From contig OY744470.1 in the NCBI GenBank assembly GCA_963556145.1, forward strand, positions 1,674,001 through 1,738,000: a stretch of 64,000 bases of DNA, read 5' to 3'. The DNA comes from Hygrocybe punicea. Taxonomy: Eukaryota > Basidiomycota > Agaricomycetes > Agaricales > Hygrophoraceae. Every line of letters begins with the position of its first letter. Positions within the stretch are counted from its first letter, which is position 1. Below the pieces are notes generated by a model that did not search any database, had not been told where the DNA came from, and saw only the letters and a list, made by a program, of their open reading frames with translations. The position numbers were made by a program, and so were the translations under genes. Positions 43,945-55,278 of this stretch are shown here, piece by piece.

Positions 43945-44332
43945 CTCACATCATGTGACTTGTAGAATAATGCGCGAAAACACAATGAAATGTAATTTAG
44001 AAACTAAGCAGGACGAAAATGAGAATTCTGGGCGGATCATAATTAGAAACAAGCCCTATTAAATATATCTGTAACATTACTATGTCTCAGTGAGTTCAGA
44101 TGAAAGAGTAGTATGCCAATTCTTGTTGGAAACAACCAATCTGCTGAAAATGCACTAATTTGGCATACTACTCTTTCATCTGAACTCACTGAAACATAGT
44201 ATTGTTACAGATATATTTAATTGGGCTTTTTTTCTAATTATGATCGGCCCAGAATTCTCATTTTCGTCCTGCTTAGTTTCTAAATTACATTTCATTGTGT
44301 TTTCGAGCATTCTACAAGTCACATGATGTGAG
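43945..44332. mobile_element. Fold-back MITE next to the gene at 44.3-45.7 kb
   Basis: CTCACATCATGTGACTTGTA at the left and its inverse TACAAGTCACATGATGTGAG at the right bound about 388 bp. The two halves are imperfect inverses (AAGCAGGAC, GAATTCTCATTTTCG, GGCATACTACTCTTTCATCT arms). I found no clear target duplication, so the exact ends and superfamily are open. It directly abuts the first visible exon of the following gene. Confidence 0.75.
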
Positions 44333-45663
44333 AAGAAATCCTAAACCGGACTCGGAAGCCACCGGACCGTTGGGACATGATTTCCTGACTGCCAATAACA
44401 CTGGTAGGTCCCTTTTCTATTCCCACAAGCATGCCCTGGCGTCACTTTCTTGGCTGGGTTGGTCGATACCTTTCTTTCCCTGGTCATTCTCTTACAGTCA
44501 GTTCTCGTTTAGCCTCGCGAACGTCTCTCTCCACGCAAATATGTGGACCTAGTCTGGAGAACAGACGGTCGTCGACGGTCGTATCATTCTGGTTTATGAA
44601 CTGACTCTCACTGTCTTATTACTAGGACGTATTGGGAGCTGGGATCCACCGAAGAAAATCCAGGTAGGTGATCTTACTCTGTTTGCATACTTCCTTATCG
44701 CAAGTACTAGCCTGGTGATTACGGGACTGTATGGCGCGAAACGGGGGAGTTTTTGAAGGAAGGAAACATATTCGACGACGAATTCAAGAAACGATATCCA
44801 GACATGGTTTTTGCGCCGCCTGTCAACCATGATCCAGACCAGGAGCGTTTGCTCTTCAGCCGTGGTGTTACAGTCGTCGACATTGGTAGAAATGGGTAGG
44901 TAACACCACTTGTGTGTGTGTGATATATGAATGGTCCAGAATAATGTGTGTTGAAGGGATCAGGCTGACACGGCACTCGGTTCCGCTACAACATATAAAT
45001 TCGCTTTCTCTTCAAAACGGGGATTTGTACTCCTCATGATCAAACCCGCCATCAGTCAGCTAATTCATCATGATCAACTTCGTCGGCTGGCCGGGTTGGG
45101 GTCAGACATGCAGGGTAAAGTCCTCGTGACAGAAGTGTACTCTTGCCCTGCATACGCTCTGACGCTGTCTGACGGCGTCGAGTCTGAAACCACGATCACC
45201 TTCCAATTCTCGTTACTCGCTCACCAGCCTCTAAGTGTCAATGTCGGCCGGAACGGTAATTGGGTTGAATCTGGCAATGCGGGCCAATGGAGATGTGGGG
45301 GTGGTAATCCATCGGAATCGCATACATATTATCCCCTTTTCGCGCTACGATCACTCTCAGATAGGGAAACTCCCCATGGTTTGTTCTTATTCCAATGTCC
45401 TTTCAGACGGTGATCTAATCTCGGCCCTCAGCGCCTCGGTTCCGCACCCCCGACACAACGAGCCTAAACAAGATCGCAACATTGAGTGCGTAGCAGCACC
45501 TTGCCCCATTATCCGGACTAATGTCCTGTAAGATTTGTTTGTCCCTCCTTGGGAGCAAATCGATGAAAGTGGCGAAGAGATAGAACCTGATGAGGTATAT
45601 ATCAATTTTGTCCGGCAGAAGCTCAGCGCTAACTATTTACCTCTCGAGGACATCGATGTTTGA
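44333..45663 (+). CDS. Unknown-family gene, 5' end missing or displaced by a MITE
   Basis: Exons join in frame as FLTANNTG (ends about 44409), RIGSWDPPKKIQ (44626 on), PGDYGTVWRETGEFLKEGNI (ending VVDIGRNG), then FAFSSKRGFVLLMIKPAIS, VLVTEVYSCPAYALTLSDG and GNWVESGNAGQWRCGG. Short last exons end with FVPPWEQIDESGEEIEPDEV. I have seen this layout (PGDYGTV..TGEFL.EGNI, then a VTEVxSCPAYAL core) in proteins of unknown function repeated in mushroom genomes; I know of no proven role. No in-frame ATG lies between the MITE edge at 44332 and the first exon, so the start is lost, further upstream, or changed by the insertion. Confidence 0.55.
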
Positions 45664-45843
45664 CAGATATGCTACGTTCCAATTCTGACTTCAAGAATTC
45701 AAAGAAACTGGGATTGTAAGATTTTTCTGTTCCATGTGTATATCAGAGCGTTTCGTCTAGGCCTTGCGGCTCTTTGAGGGCGATGCTAAATCATAATACA
45801 TGCATATTCAAAAAACAACAATAGTCCGGTCAGTACACCAAAT

Positions 45844-48800
45844 TTAGATACCAATATGTATGAATGGTACTCTACGATGCAATGGTACACGAGACGCCTT
45901 CAGCGCCATGACAGCATTGTGTAATGCCTCCGCAGCATCTGCGCAATTGGGTGCAAGACTCGAATCTCGGAATATATACTTGTACACTTCCCCTGTCACC
46001 TGCACGGCATCCCCATCCTCTATTGGCCACATAGTTGACACCAAGCTTCTGGCGCCATGGTGTTGTAGTCCAGCAGCCATATGGATGCATTCATCTGGTA
46101 GTGTCTCGTCACCAGCGGATGCGGAACAAGCCAATATCATTGCAAATTGCGAGTCGCAGACGTCCGTGCCCACGAGTCGGGACAGGTACAGAGAGCCATC
46201 ATGCAGAGTAAATGAACTGTGAAAGGCATAATTCAGGTCCTGGTTTCCGTGACAGGCAAAGTGAAGCCAGCTGTGGTCCTTGAGTGCATTTGTCACGCTT
46301 TCCACGGTGCCCTGGGAACCCTCGAGGAATGTAACGGTATCGCACCTTTTAGAGCAGATGCTTTTGATGGTATCCACTTCTGCAGATGCAAGTGGTATGG
46401 GCATCTGATCTGGTGCATTTGGCTGGCTCACAACCAGTAGTCGAAAGGGCACAAACTTTTGTGATTCTCTCGCTCGTAAGAGGGCATTCACCGATGGGGT
46501 ATATGACGATATAACTCGATCCATTACGCCTGGGCAATGTTTACGATAAGGACCGGCAGCGTGGATGGGCAGGAATGTCAGTGGTCCTGTTGGACACCAC
46601 CAAATACGTCGTGGAACAGGACCAATTGTTTCAATCGCGGTAAGGACCGGGTTGCAGACTGTATCCCACAGCTCCCGGAGTATCGGGAGTAATGTGTGTC
46701 GCTCAAATTCTGAGCCCGTGATGCTTCCACTAATAAATTGTCTGTTTGCATCTCGAAGGTCTTTAGCCCAGTGAACGGCGTCATGGAATGTGAGGCGTGA
46801 CAAGGGCAACAATCGAATAGGGCTGTCACAAGTGATGATGATGGCATCGCACCGGGCCTTGTCTGCGTTAAGGACAATAACGACCCCTTCCGATGCCCCC
46901 CTGCATAGATGGTGCAGTGAGCGAGGAGCCGGGTACAATAATGATTCCTGAATGGGTGTGAGTTTTTCCCACAACCTCTTCCATTCCGATGCCGCATCGC
47001 GACGGTTAGCTGTGTATGCTTCCAAGAATTCTCGACGGCGATTACTTTCGGTTTGCACTTCAAACAATGGTACGTCCCAGCTGTCCGGACGTTGGCTGAC
47101 CACTGTGCTCACACGCTGCATTATCTTTATCAAATCGTCGAAGAGCAGGGTTACTGGGAGGGAGGGTATCTTGGCTTCCGTCGACTTTCCGGTACCGTCG
47201 GGGTCACTACGGAACATCCAGATGGGTGTTTCCTCATCGACAACATTTTTCTTAGCCATCCAGCCCGGTAATTTCTCGTTTGCCACGCTTTCTTCGAACA
47301 TCCGCTCGACCAGAGTGCACCTAGTAGGTATAGGCTCATCATGGACTTTAGAGCTTAGAACGTCCGCAAAGAGCTTGAGCTCATTTGCATCAGTTGTTGT
47401 GGCAGTTTCCCCATATTTCTTGCTGTAGGTGATCTGCATGGATTGAGACCACAAGATAGTACGGCCCTTTTCCAGTAGATCGAGTGCTAGCGCATAGTCG
47501 TTGCATTCGATGGCTACAGCGCATGCACGGCAGGCTAGACCGGGTGACCATAATGCCAAATCTTGAAAGCGCTTTCGCATATCATGCCCTATCCAGGCTA
47601 TACGAGGTAAGAGAGTGATGGTCGCAGCGAGGGCTTCCAAAGAAGTCTGCTTGTCTTTCAGAGACGCCGCATTGACCCATGCAACGACACCAGCGAAGAC
47701 GACGCGCAAGTCTCCTACTGAGGCAAAGGCCACATTCCTAAAGCACTCGATACTTCCATCAAGATGTATACTTTCATGTGTTTTCTCGTATTTCTCCATC
47801 AGCAGGTTGCCCAAATCCAGCTGAATTTGAACACGAGTCTGATCTTCATGCGACGACGATAGCGCGAGCCGCGCCCAACGAATACTTTCGTCAAGAATTT
47901 CCGTACTTTGCGTGCGGGACGCAAGGATAGACAGGATTTGAGAATGTCTGGACTGAAATAACACCCGCACTTGTTCTGGTATTAGCTCAGCCTCCCCTGC
48001 CAAACGACAGAAGGAGATGCCTTCTATCAAATGATCAAGCTTGCCATCCACCCCACCCATCGTTGCTAATATTAGGCCCTGGAGTGATTGGCTATCAACG
48101 TGGCAGATGTCGCTGCGAGACGACCCCTCACATACTGCTTCCTTACAGAAGTGAAGGGCAGTGGAGAGATGATGGCTATTTGCACCTGCATCGTATTGCG
48201 TCAGATACATCCTTGCCAAATCGGTCTTGAAACGACAAAGCAGCACATGGCCAGACATAGTATCGATCGCCTGGTGACATAGGGTGATAGCTTCGTGCAG
48301 ATCGCTTTCCGCACTAGTCACTGTGAATCGATGGGCAAGACACAGTGACAGGGTATGAAGCGCACAGGCAAACGTGTAACCACCGTTTTGTTTTGTCACT
48401 TTCGTTGTGACCCGAGCGTATCTAATGGCTTGGTCCAGGTCACGGATGTCGCCATGACGTTCAAATCGTTGCCGATGACCAATGCTCAGGGGCATGCCAG
48501 CAATGGCCATAACACTAGTGCACCTAGCGTAAAGTATGGCGTCCTGGAGATCTTGGAGGTCATTGCTGACAGAATAGCGATGGAGGAGTGAACACGCGAG
48601 TTCAATGGAGATTGCAGTCTTGTTTTCGTCATCGGGGGCAGTACTGAGGACATTTTTTAGTGCGTTGATTGCCTCGTCGCCTGGTTCTCCTGAACGCTGC
48701 GCTTGTAGCCTCAATACAAAGGCCCAGTTCTTAGTGCACGTATGACGAATGTTCTCGTCAGCATCTGCATCCGCCTCGATAAGCGCCTGGGACGTGTGAA

Positions 48801-49233
48801 AAAATGCTTTTTCGAGATGTCCAGGGTTAGAGACTCTTTCATAAAGCAAGGCGTGGGTTTCCCCGAGCGAGCTTCGAAGAAGCGGATCAGGGGCCTTCTT
48901 TGGAGAGCGCCATCCGACTTTTAGAGTGAGTTGTGGAATATTCCCGGTGAGAGCGTTGACGTCGTTACGCATATAGCGCAGAAATGCATTTGGCATGGGT
49001 GGACATCCGGTTTTTCGGAACGAAGAGATTGCAGGATGGATTTGGTCAGGATCAGACACGGTTGTGGATTGAAGCGAGTTCATACTACTTGGTCCTGCGA
49101 CGGCGCCAGTTTCACGGCGTACGGGGTACGACCTCAGTTCTTCCCCCAGGGCGCGCATAAGCTGCTGGGAGGATTCCATTTCTTCAGCGATTTGCTCCAT
49201 CTTCTTATTGAATTCGGCATGCGGGTCAGCCAT
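45844..49233 (-). CDS. TPR-CHAT protease-like protein
   Basis: A single uninterrupted frame; the likely start is MADPHAEFNKK at 49233 (1,129 residues), though ATG 49263 is possible. After a short coiled N-terminus, residues about 130-640 are helical repeats of TPR type (LDQAIRYARVTTKV, HEAITLCHQAI, LDESIRWARLALSS). The last 350 residues form a CHAT domain: FLPIHAAG, SYTPSVNALLRAR, the catalytic His in WLHFACHGNQD and the catalytic Cys in MILACSASAGDE, then AAGLQHHGARSLVSTMWPI. CHAT proteases belong to the caspase/separase clan; bacterial relatives act in regulated cell death and type III CRISPR, while the fungal ones are largely unstudied. No introns, in contrast to its neighbours. Both catalytic residues are intact. 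Confidence 0.88.
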   Translation of the reverse strand: MADPHAEFNKKMEQIAEEMESSQQLMRALGEELRSYPVRRETGAVAGPSSMNSLQSTTVSDPDQIHPAISSFRKTGCPPMPNAFLRYMRNDVNALTGNIPQLTLKVGWRSPKKAPDPLLRSSLGETHALLYERVSNPGHLEKAFFHTSQALIEADADADENIRHTCTKNWAFVLRLQAQRSGEPGDEAINALKNVLSTAPDDENKTAISIELACSLLHRYSVSNDLQDLQDAILYARCTSVMAIAGMPLSIGHRQRFERHGDIRDLDQAIRYARVTTKVTKQNGGYTFACALHTLSLCLAHRFTVTSAESDLHEAITLCHQAIDTMSGHVLLCRFKTDLARMYLTQYDAGANSHHLSTALHFCKEAVCEGSSRSDICHVDSQSLQGLILATMGGVDGKLDHLIEGISFCRLAGEAELIPEQVRVLFQSRHSQILSILASRTQSTEILDESIRWARLALSSSHEDQTRVQIQLDLGNLLMEKYEKTHESIHLDGSIECFRNVAFASVGDLRVVFAGVVAWVNAASLKDKQTSLEALAATITLLPRIAWIGHDMRKRFQDLALWSPGLACRACAVAIECNDYALALDLLEKGRTILWSQSMQITYSKKYGETATTTDANELKLFADVLSSKVHDEPIPTRCTLVERMFEESVANEKLPGWMAKKNVVDEETPIWMFRSDPDGTGKSTEAKIPSLPVTLLFDDLIKIMQRVSTVVSQRPDSWDVPLFEVQTESNRRREFLEAYTANRRDAASEWKRLWEKLTPIQESLLYPAPRSLHHLCRGASEGVVIVLNADKARCDAIIITCDSPIRLLPLSRLTFHDAVHWAKDLRDANRQFISGSITGSEFERHTLLPILRELWDTVCNPVLTAIETIGPVPRRIWWCPTGPLTFLPIHAAGPYRKHCPGVMDRVISSYTPSVNALLRARESQKFVPFRLLVVSQPNAPDQMPIPLASAEVDTIKSICSKRCDTVTFLEGSQGTVESVTNALKDHSWLHFACHGNQDLNYAFHSSFTLHDGSLYLSRLVGTDVCDSQFAMILACSASAGDETLPDECIHMAAGLQHHGARSLVSTMWPIEDGDAVQVTGEVYKYIFRDSSLAPNCADAAEALHNAVMALKASRVPLHRRVPFIHIGI

Positions 49234-49537
49234 CCTTCTGTTTGTGGGAGAGAAGCTCAGCACAGAGACAGCTATTCACTGGCATGTACGATGTACTGAC
49301 TGAGATTTCTGATAACTATAAACTGGAAAGAGCTGTGGAGGATATTGCATAAGCTTATTCACAACCACAACGTAGTATTGAGCACCTTACCTTGCAAAGT
49401 CAGAGAGTCGTATGTAGATATCGACCGATGATCGACCCGATTTGCGAGCCAATAATTTGCGAGCCAATAAAATAACAAACAAATAAATAAATAAATAAAT
49501 AAATAAATAAAGGTATTTGGCAGTCGTGATATTCACC
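49234..49537. promoter_or_regulatory. Divergent promoter region
   Basis: About 300 bp separate the TPR-CHAT start (minus) from the dehydrogenase start (plus), so it must contain both promoters. It includes an (AAAT)n microsatellite at about 49476-49511 and two TTTGCGAGCCAATAA words (49441, 49456) with CCAAT-like cores. Confidence 0.5.
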
Positions 49538-51225
49538 ATGTCGTTCGCACACGGTATCAGAACGCTAGGCGTCCTCGGCGCCGGCCAAATGGGTCAGCAC
49601 TCCTTTCTCCATCTTTAATCATCATCCCACCTTCACCTTGCCCAACACCCTCAGGCACTGGCATCGCACTCGTCGCCGCCACACGCGCCAAAGTCTCCGT
49701 CCTCATCCACGATCGCTCCGCAGAGCAGCTCACCAAAGGCCTTGCACTCGTCGACAAGCTCCTGGCGAAGGATGTGAGCAAGGGTCGGATCCAAGCGGAC
49801 GATGCGAAGGCTGCGCGGGACAGATTGCAAGTCATCCCTCCGGATGTGGGCATTAAGGGCTTGAGGGACGTCGATATGGTTGTGGAGGTACGTATATTGA
49901 TCCAGTTCTTTTTTGTGATGCCATTGCACGCTGCGTTGTTCAGGATACTAATGGTGATGTCGCCCGTTTGGTTAGGCCGTGTCAGAATCCCTCCCGCTTA
50001 AGCAGTCTATATTTGCCTTGTTTGCTGCCCAGCTCCGACCGGATGCTATCCTGGCCACCAACACCTCGTCTATCAGCATAACAAAGATCGCCGCTGCCGC
50101 CATTCCGGAGGGGAAGACTGCAGCCAGCACGGAGGGGAAAGACAGTGCGGGCAGAGTCGTCGGTACGAATAGTTTTCTCCTCGTGGTTATGGATATGGTT
50201 CCAGATTTTCGGCTGACATGGGTGCGGGCGTGTGTCTCGCGTTTTCTATTGGCGCTTTTAGGTCTCCATTTCTTCAATCCCGTACCAGTAATGGTGTGTG
50301 TCACACCCTGGTTTTTTACCTTGCAAACGCCGGAGTACTGAGGACGCAGAAAAGAAACTTGTCGAACTCATCTCGGCGCTGCAAACGTCGCCGGAAACCC
50401 TCGGCCGAGCGCGTGCCTTTGCCGTCGCCTGTGGGAAGGGTGCGTATTCGTATACCTGTCTTCTTTCTCTCTTACGTCTTCCTTGCCTTATTTGATTTTG
50501 CGCTGAGCAACTTTGTTTCCTCTCCGTCCCTTCAGAAGTCACCACATCACAGGATGTTCCGGGATTCGTGTCGAACGCATTGTTGATTCCGTTCATAAAT
50601 GAGGTTCGTTTGTCTACTCGAATCCGAACAAACGACTTGCTGATCTTGTTTCATTGCAAACGCTGCTACCCATTGTGGTCTAGGCGATCATGTGTCTGGA
50701 GAAGGTTATTTCATTCACGGCCACTCTCACTCTCTTCCACTCACTATCTTTGGTTTCTCCCTACCTCCTTCCACCCATTTCGCTGTGATATAGGGAACCG
50801 CAACGCGTGATGACATCGACACGACACTCAAGCTGGGCATGAACCACCCCATGGGACCACTACAGCTCGGTCAGTGTCCCCGCCCTCCTCACGCTTTACC
50901 ATGTTACTCACTCTTCCGCCGCACCACATCCTCAGCTGACTTGTACGCATTACCTATTTATCCATAGCTTACTCTTTCCAGAGCTAACCCCCCACTTCAC
51001 TCAATCTCGACATTTATTTTATTTTATTTTATTTTATTTTATTTTTATTTGCAATAACAAAACAGCATCGGTCTGGATACGTGTCTTGCGATCCAACAGA
51101 CACTCTACGAGGGCACACGCGACTCCAAGTATCGTCCGAGCGTGCTGCTGGAGCGCATGGTGGACGCACAGTGGTATGGACGGAAGAACGGGAAAGGGTT
51201 CTATGAATACAGTAATGACTCCTAG
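49538..51225 (+). CDS. 3-hydroxybutyryl-CoA (3-hydroxyacyl-CoA) dehydrogenase
   Basis: The start ATG at 49538 gives [18 protein letters not shown], the Rossmann GxGxxG, split by an intron. Then [66 protein letters not shown] (His of the catalytic pair region), [32 protein letters not shown] and [16 protein letters not shown], ending [12 protein letters not shown]. It oxidises 3-hydroxyacyl-CoA to 3-ketoacyl-CoA with NAD(P) in fatty-acid or butyrate metabolism. At least eight introns are needed. One exon is only 7 nt (50936-50942, CTGACTT) and supplies the second half of LADF. A long (ATTTT)n lies in the following intron. All joins keep frame, so the gene looks functional. Confidence 0.88.
51015..51048. 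repeat. ATTTT microsatellite in an intron
   Basis: About six pentanucleotide units within the last intron of the dehydrogenase gene, upstream of its acceptor AACAAAACAG. Confidence 0.9.
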
Positions 51226-51654
51226 GGCTACTGGAACAAGAGGAGAATATGCCATAGTTTGCTTTGCTGTGGTTCTTATTACATTCACACTCCCGCTGGT
51301 TTGGGATGATTATCGACATTGTATATCGTCTTCAAGCTTCATATTCGAATGCCGTGGAAAGTTGACGATGACTGACTGACTTGTCCCCACGTTTCCGAGT
51401 CGAATGTCCTACGAACTTGAGCTCTCTAGAAACGTCCAACTCGCGGCCAGCCGTACCCTCTTCAAAAGTTTCTACTGTCCTTGCCACTCCAATCAAGAAA
51501 GCATGGAATTTGTGTGCTCATTTAATACATGCGTAGTACATACCTATGGAAGCCAGCATATCAATACGATAACACGAACCCGACATCCTGGCAATGAATT
51601 TCGAATTCTATGCAGCACTTGTCCACGGGCAGAATATATTTGACTTACAGTAGT

Positions 51655-52277
51655 TTACTCATCACTAGGACCAGTGCCCTTTGCGTAGATCCTATAGACC
51701 GCATTCTGACCCTGATATTGACTTGTGTCCTGATGGCCCCCTCGCTTCGCAAGCCACTCGAGCCTCGTGGAAGCGCTGCGTTCCAGGTAGTTTGAATTAG
51801 ACACTCCGGGACCACTGAAACTGTTATTGGCACCATAGAATCCAAAACAGTTTATGTAACTATAATTCTGCGGCGACCATCTGTTGTATTCAGTGTCGTC
51901 AAAGTCCTCGCTTGAGCAGTCGTCACTGGGATCGCCCGCTGTATCACACGTTTCCCCAGCTAGCAAACCAGAACAAATGGTTCTGCCTTTGACGAGAAAT
52001 ATTATTGTGTTGCGCGGGATGAAATATTCGGCATTCCAGAGGTCGATCAGGCTCGCCACTAGAGGGGATCGATGTAGCATCCTGGGGTTATTGGAGGATA
52101 GCGGAAGTGGGTGAGGATTGTACCAAGCCGTCGATAAGTCCTGTGGAGGTTTCACAATCTCGTACTCCGTGTCGATCAGCAGGCGATCAGCTAACCTGGA
52201 AAAACCGGCTCCAGTGATTGTCCTCCACCTCACGTGTGATCAAAGCGCTTCGGAACCCAGGTCTGGATGTCAACCAT
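51655..52277 (-). CDS. Unknown small gene
   Basis: ATG 52277 opens MVDIQTWVPKRFDHT; a 38-nt GT-AG intron joins it to LADRLLIDTEYEIVKPPQDL. The rest reads STAWYNPHPLPLSSNNPRML, SLIDLWNAEYFIPRNTIIFL, an acidic Cys-bearing stretch (CDTAGDPSDDCSSEDFDD) and a C-terminal YRIYAKGTGPSDE. No domain is recognised. Downstream and convergent with the dehydrogenase. The even codon use and a clean splice suggest a real gene; the N-terminus may have more exons. Confidence 0.5.
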
Positions 52278-52639
52278 CTTTGCGATGGGCTGCGGTCGAA
52301 ATAGGAATTGCGAAGGTGAATCAGGTGCACATGTGAACATCAGCAAATTCATGGGTCCTTTTTGAGGCCCTTGGTGACCTTGCACTTTTTTCAGACACCT
52401 TGAACTTTTTCCACAGGTTTTTTGACACCTTTTTTCATAACTTTTTCACCTTTAGCTATTTGGACTGGTTGAGAAAATTTATTGGCCAGGGTTTTTTTTT
52501 TTTTTTTTTTCTTCCCTTCTTTACTTTTCAGTTCTATATTTGATGTAGAGAGACTTAGAAGACTGGATAGAATGGTTTTTAATGACTGGTATAAATTGAC
52601 CATCTTTTCATATCCTTGGAACCCTTTTCAACCTTGTGA

Positions 52640-52975
52640 GTCTTTTCTCTAGATTTCTAAGAATACTTTTTATCACTTTTATCACCATTTGGTCACTTGA
52701 CCACCTTGAGTCACTTGACCACCTTGAGCCACTTGACCAACTTGGTAATTTTTGGCAGTTTTATCACTTTACCAACTTTGGAACCATTTTATCACTTTTA
52801 TCACTTGACCAACTTGGTACTTTTATCACTTTACCAACTTTGGAACCATTTTATCACTTTTATCACTTGACCAACTTGGTAATTTTTGGCACTTTTGTTA
52901 CTTCACCAACTTTGGAACCATTTTACCACTTTTATCACTTCCTCAAATTTGCTACTTTTCATACATCATCAAAAC
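52640..52975. repeat. Minisatellite TTTATCACTTGACCAACTTGG
   Basis: Words TTTATCACTT, GACCAACTTGG, ACCAACTTTGGAACCATTTT recur about every 60 bp for 300 bp. The plus-strand frame through it is a by-product. Confidence 0.85.
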
Positions 52976-52991
52976 CTAGTTCTTCTACAGA

Positions 52992-53110
52992 GTAGTGTTG
53001 CTGAAGTTCAGTTTGGTTTGGTCTGGTCTGGTACTCTACAATACTCAGAGTAGTGGTGTGCATGGCCTGGCCTGAGACCATGAACCAGGCCAAGCTGGGC
53101 CCAAATAGGC
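52992..53110. repeat. Orphan hAT-like ends
   Basis: TAGTGTTGCTGAAGTTCAGT followed by GGTTTGGTCTGG resembles the left TIR of the elements at 21702 and 35721, but no matching right end or duplication was found. A second start, TAGTGGTGTGCATGGCCTGG, lies at about 53053. Both are probably truncated copies. Confidence 0.5.
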
Positions 53111-53945
53111 CAAGCCTAAGAGAGAAAGTGTAGCTGGAGATGTTAATGTTCTTGTCTGTTAAATGTGGTTGTGCAACAGGATGTAGCCCATTAGAAACAT
53201 TGGTCTGTGGTCTCCTTCTAAAATTGCAATGGAAAAAGAAATCGGATGAGACTGACATGTGAAAGGGGCTGATAGTGTAAGATTCTTTGCCAATGAAATA
53301 GCCGAGCCTGTTTGTGGCTGTCATTTTGCTGTTTTCACACTGTAAATAAGTCAGCATGGTACAAGGAGAGTTTAGTGGGACAAACTTCTCAGTGAGCTAT
53401 GTAATGAGATCAAATGCCTCCTCAATGCCTCCATTTGTGATTTCCACATCTTCCTCCAACTTTGCATTGTAAGCATCCCTGTCAAAGCACAGCAAGTCCT
53501 CTGTGATGGCTACCAATGACCCTGTTCCTGAACAGAACACAATCCCAGAACACAATGAATCCAGCATCATGTACTCCAAGTAACATCTCTCCATGTAATG
53601 CATCCATGCTCCAGCTACCCACTCCTTTTACAGCACCTTCATGCTCTCAGAAGTTTGTATATGTTTTAGTTTGACATGACTCTCCAGGACAGTGTAGGTG
53701 TTGGAATCAGGTCCCCAAGTGAAATGAAATACTATTCCCAAATGAATTTTGCCATGCAAAACAGTTACAAAGCAGCCATTGGGCAAGTGGATAAGCGATG
53801 TCACAAAGGTATCAGTGGTTCCAATTTCTTTGATGGTGGCAGGAATTTGGGAACCTTCTGTAATAACATCTTCCTGGATCATCTGGAGATTGCCAGAGAA
53901 CACTTGTTGGTTTTGGGTATAGGGATTCATGCTTCTCAATCCTAA
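53111..53945 (-). pseudogene. Unidentified coding remnant
   Basis: Minus-strand frames give MNPYTQNQQVFSGNLQMIQE, HLPNGCFVTVLHGKIHLGIV and FHFTWGPDSNTYTVLES, then after a stop MHYMERCYLEYMMLDSLCSG, IVFCSGTGSLVAITEDLLCF and DRDAYNAKLEEDVEITNGG. The text looks like genuine protein broken by stops and missing both ends. I guess a transposon-associated protein from the setting but cannot name a family. Confidence 0.45.
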
Positions 53946-55044
53946 GCTTTGATAGTCATGTCATCACTTCTGGTGAGCATGATACTCACAGCAGGGTGCA
54001 CAGTGGGACATCTGATATAGTCTGGATGGGCCTCAAATGTGGTCTCCTTCTTGTTGTAATGGCAATTGTCAGGTGGTTCTGGATGATGAAGAACCTAAGG
54101 GATCAGTATGGAAGTGAAAGTGGAATAGTCAGTATCTAGCTTCAGTAAGATGATGAACGGAGTAAAAGGGGAAGCTGCCAAGCAAGTACTACAAAAATCT
54201 AATTAAGCTGGTGTAGCCTGACGATACTGACGATGTTGGGTATGGTGGGTTGGGTGTCAGGTGATGAGTGGTATAGGAAGAAAGTCACAAGAAATGTGGA
54301 GAACAAGTAGTGAGTGCCAATGAGTCGTATGATAATATGATTGTACTATGAAGTGGCCTCCGAGTGAGGGGAAAAGGGGAACTGGACTTCTTATTTTGAT
54401 ATGGCAGTTACCGTTTTTATGGTACAAAAATTGTCTATCTACTTTCAGTCAAGAGTCCTTGGCCGACAAGGTGATACAAGGGGAAGTATAAATAGGGACA
54501 TAAGGAAGGGGTTTTGAGGTGATGGTGACAGGAAAAATGGAAGGTAAAAATGAAGGCTTATTCTATTTGGCACCCCGGGGAGCCACTTAGTCATCCAGGC
54601 ACAATCGGAGATTGGGGGCGCTTTTGATGTCATGGTGCCCCCACTGATCTCAATCTCATATCATATCTGGAATCTTATCACATGCAGCTGTACAAAAGGC
54701 TAGGCACGTTCAGGTTAATCCACAGTTTTGCCTAAAGGTCAGGTACGGGGTAGCGCATCAACGACGACAACGTCAACATGGTGCCCACCAAGGGGCTGGC
54801 TTGGCAACAGTGCTGGTGATGACGTATGGCTGTGAGGATACAAAACCAGGACGGTGACGGTGGCGACCCAGAAGCTGGCAACTGCTCCCAGTTCAACCCG
54901 TCAATTCTCACCTTGGCTTGTCCCTAAAAGCCCTCAGCTTTCTGATTCTGCAGCAAACCAACATCCACTCGCTGTCCTGGGCCCACAAGGTCTTTTTCAA
55001 GTAAAGACTTTATAAACCGGATCGTCCAAGTCATCCGACCTGGA
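53946..55044. other. No gene seen
   Basis: No convincing frame on either strand. The region ends in what may be the promoter-side DNA of the cyclin pseudogene. Confidence 0.3.
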
Positions 55045-55155
55045 CTTCCACTGACTCCACAACTCACAATGAACCTTTTATGCATATCCCGCACCGCCCA
55101 GCAAAACTCTCTCTCTTCTGAATCCCTGCTCTCTAGTTCACCCCTCCTCAAACCT
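55045..55155. repeat. Direct repeat A flanking the cyclin pseudogene
   Basis: About 110 bp with ACTCACAATGAACC, ATATCCCGCACC.CCCAGCAAAA and TTCTGAATCCCTGCTCTCTA also occur at 56664-56780 in the same orientation with several differences. Confidence 0.85.
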
Positions 55156-55278
55156 GAAAATCTCTTTATTTTCACTCTGTCCATGATCATTTGAAACTGA
55201 TACAATCACCTCATTAATAACTCTCCTCTCAACCATCTCTGCTCCCTCTCCCCAGCTCAATTTACTCTCTTCTGGTAC

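Noticed and set aside
43945..44332. hAT assignment for the fold-back element
   Set aside because: No 8-bp or other target duplication could be found, so the superfamily is left open.
52992..53110. A complete hAT-like element starting at TAGTGTTGCTG
   Set aside because: No inverse right end or duplication was found nearby.
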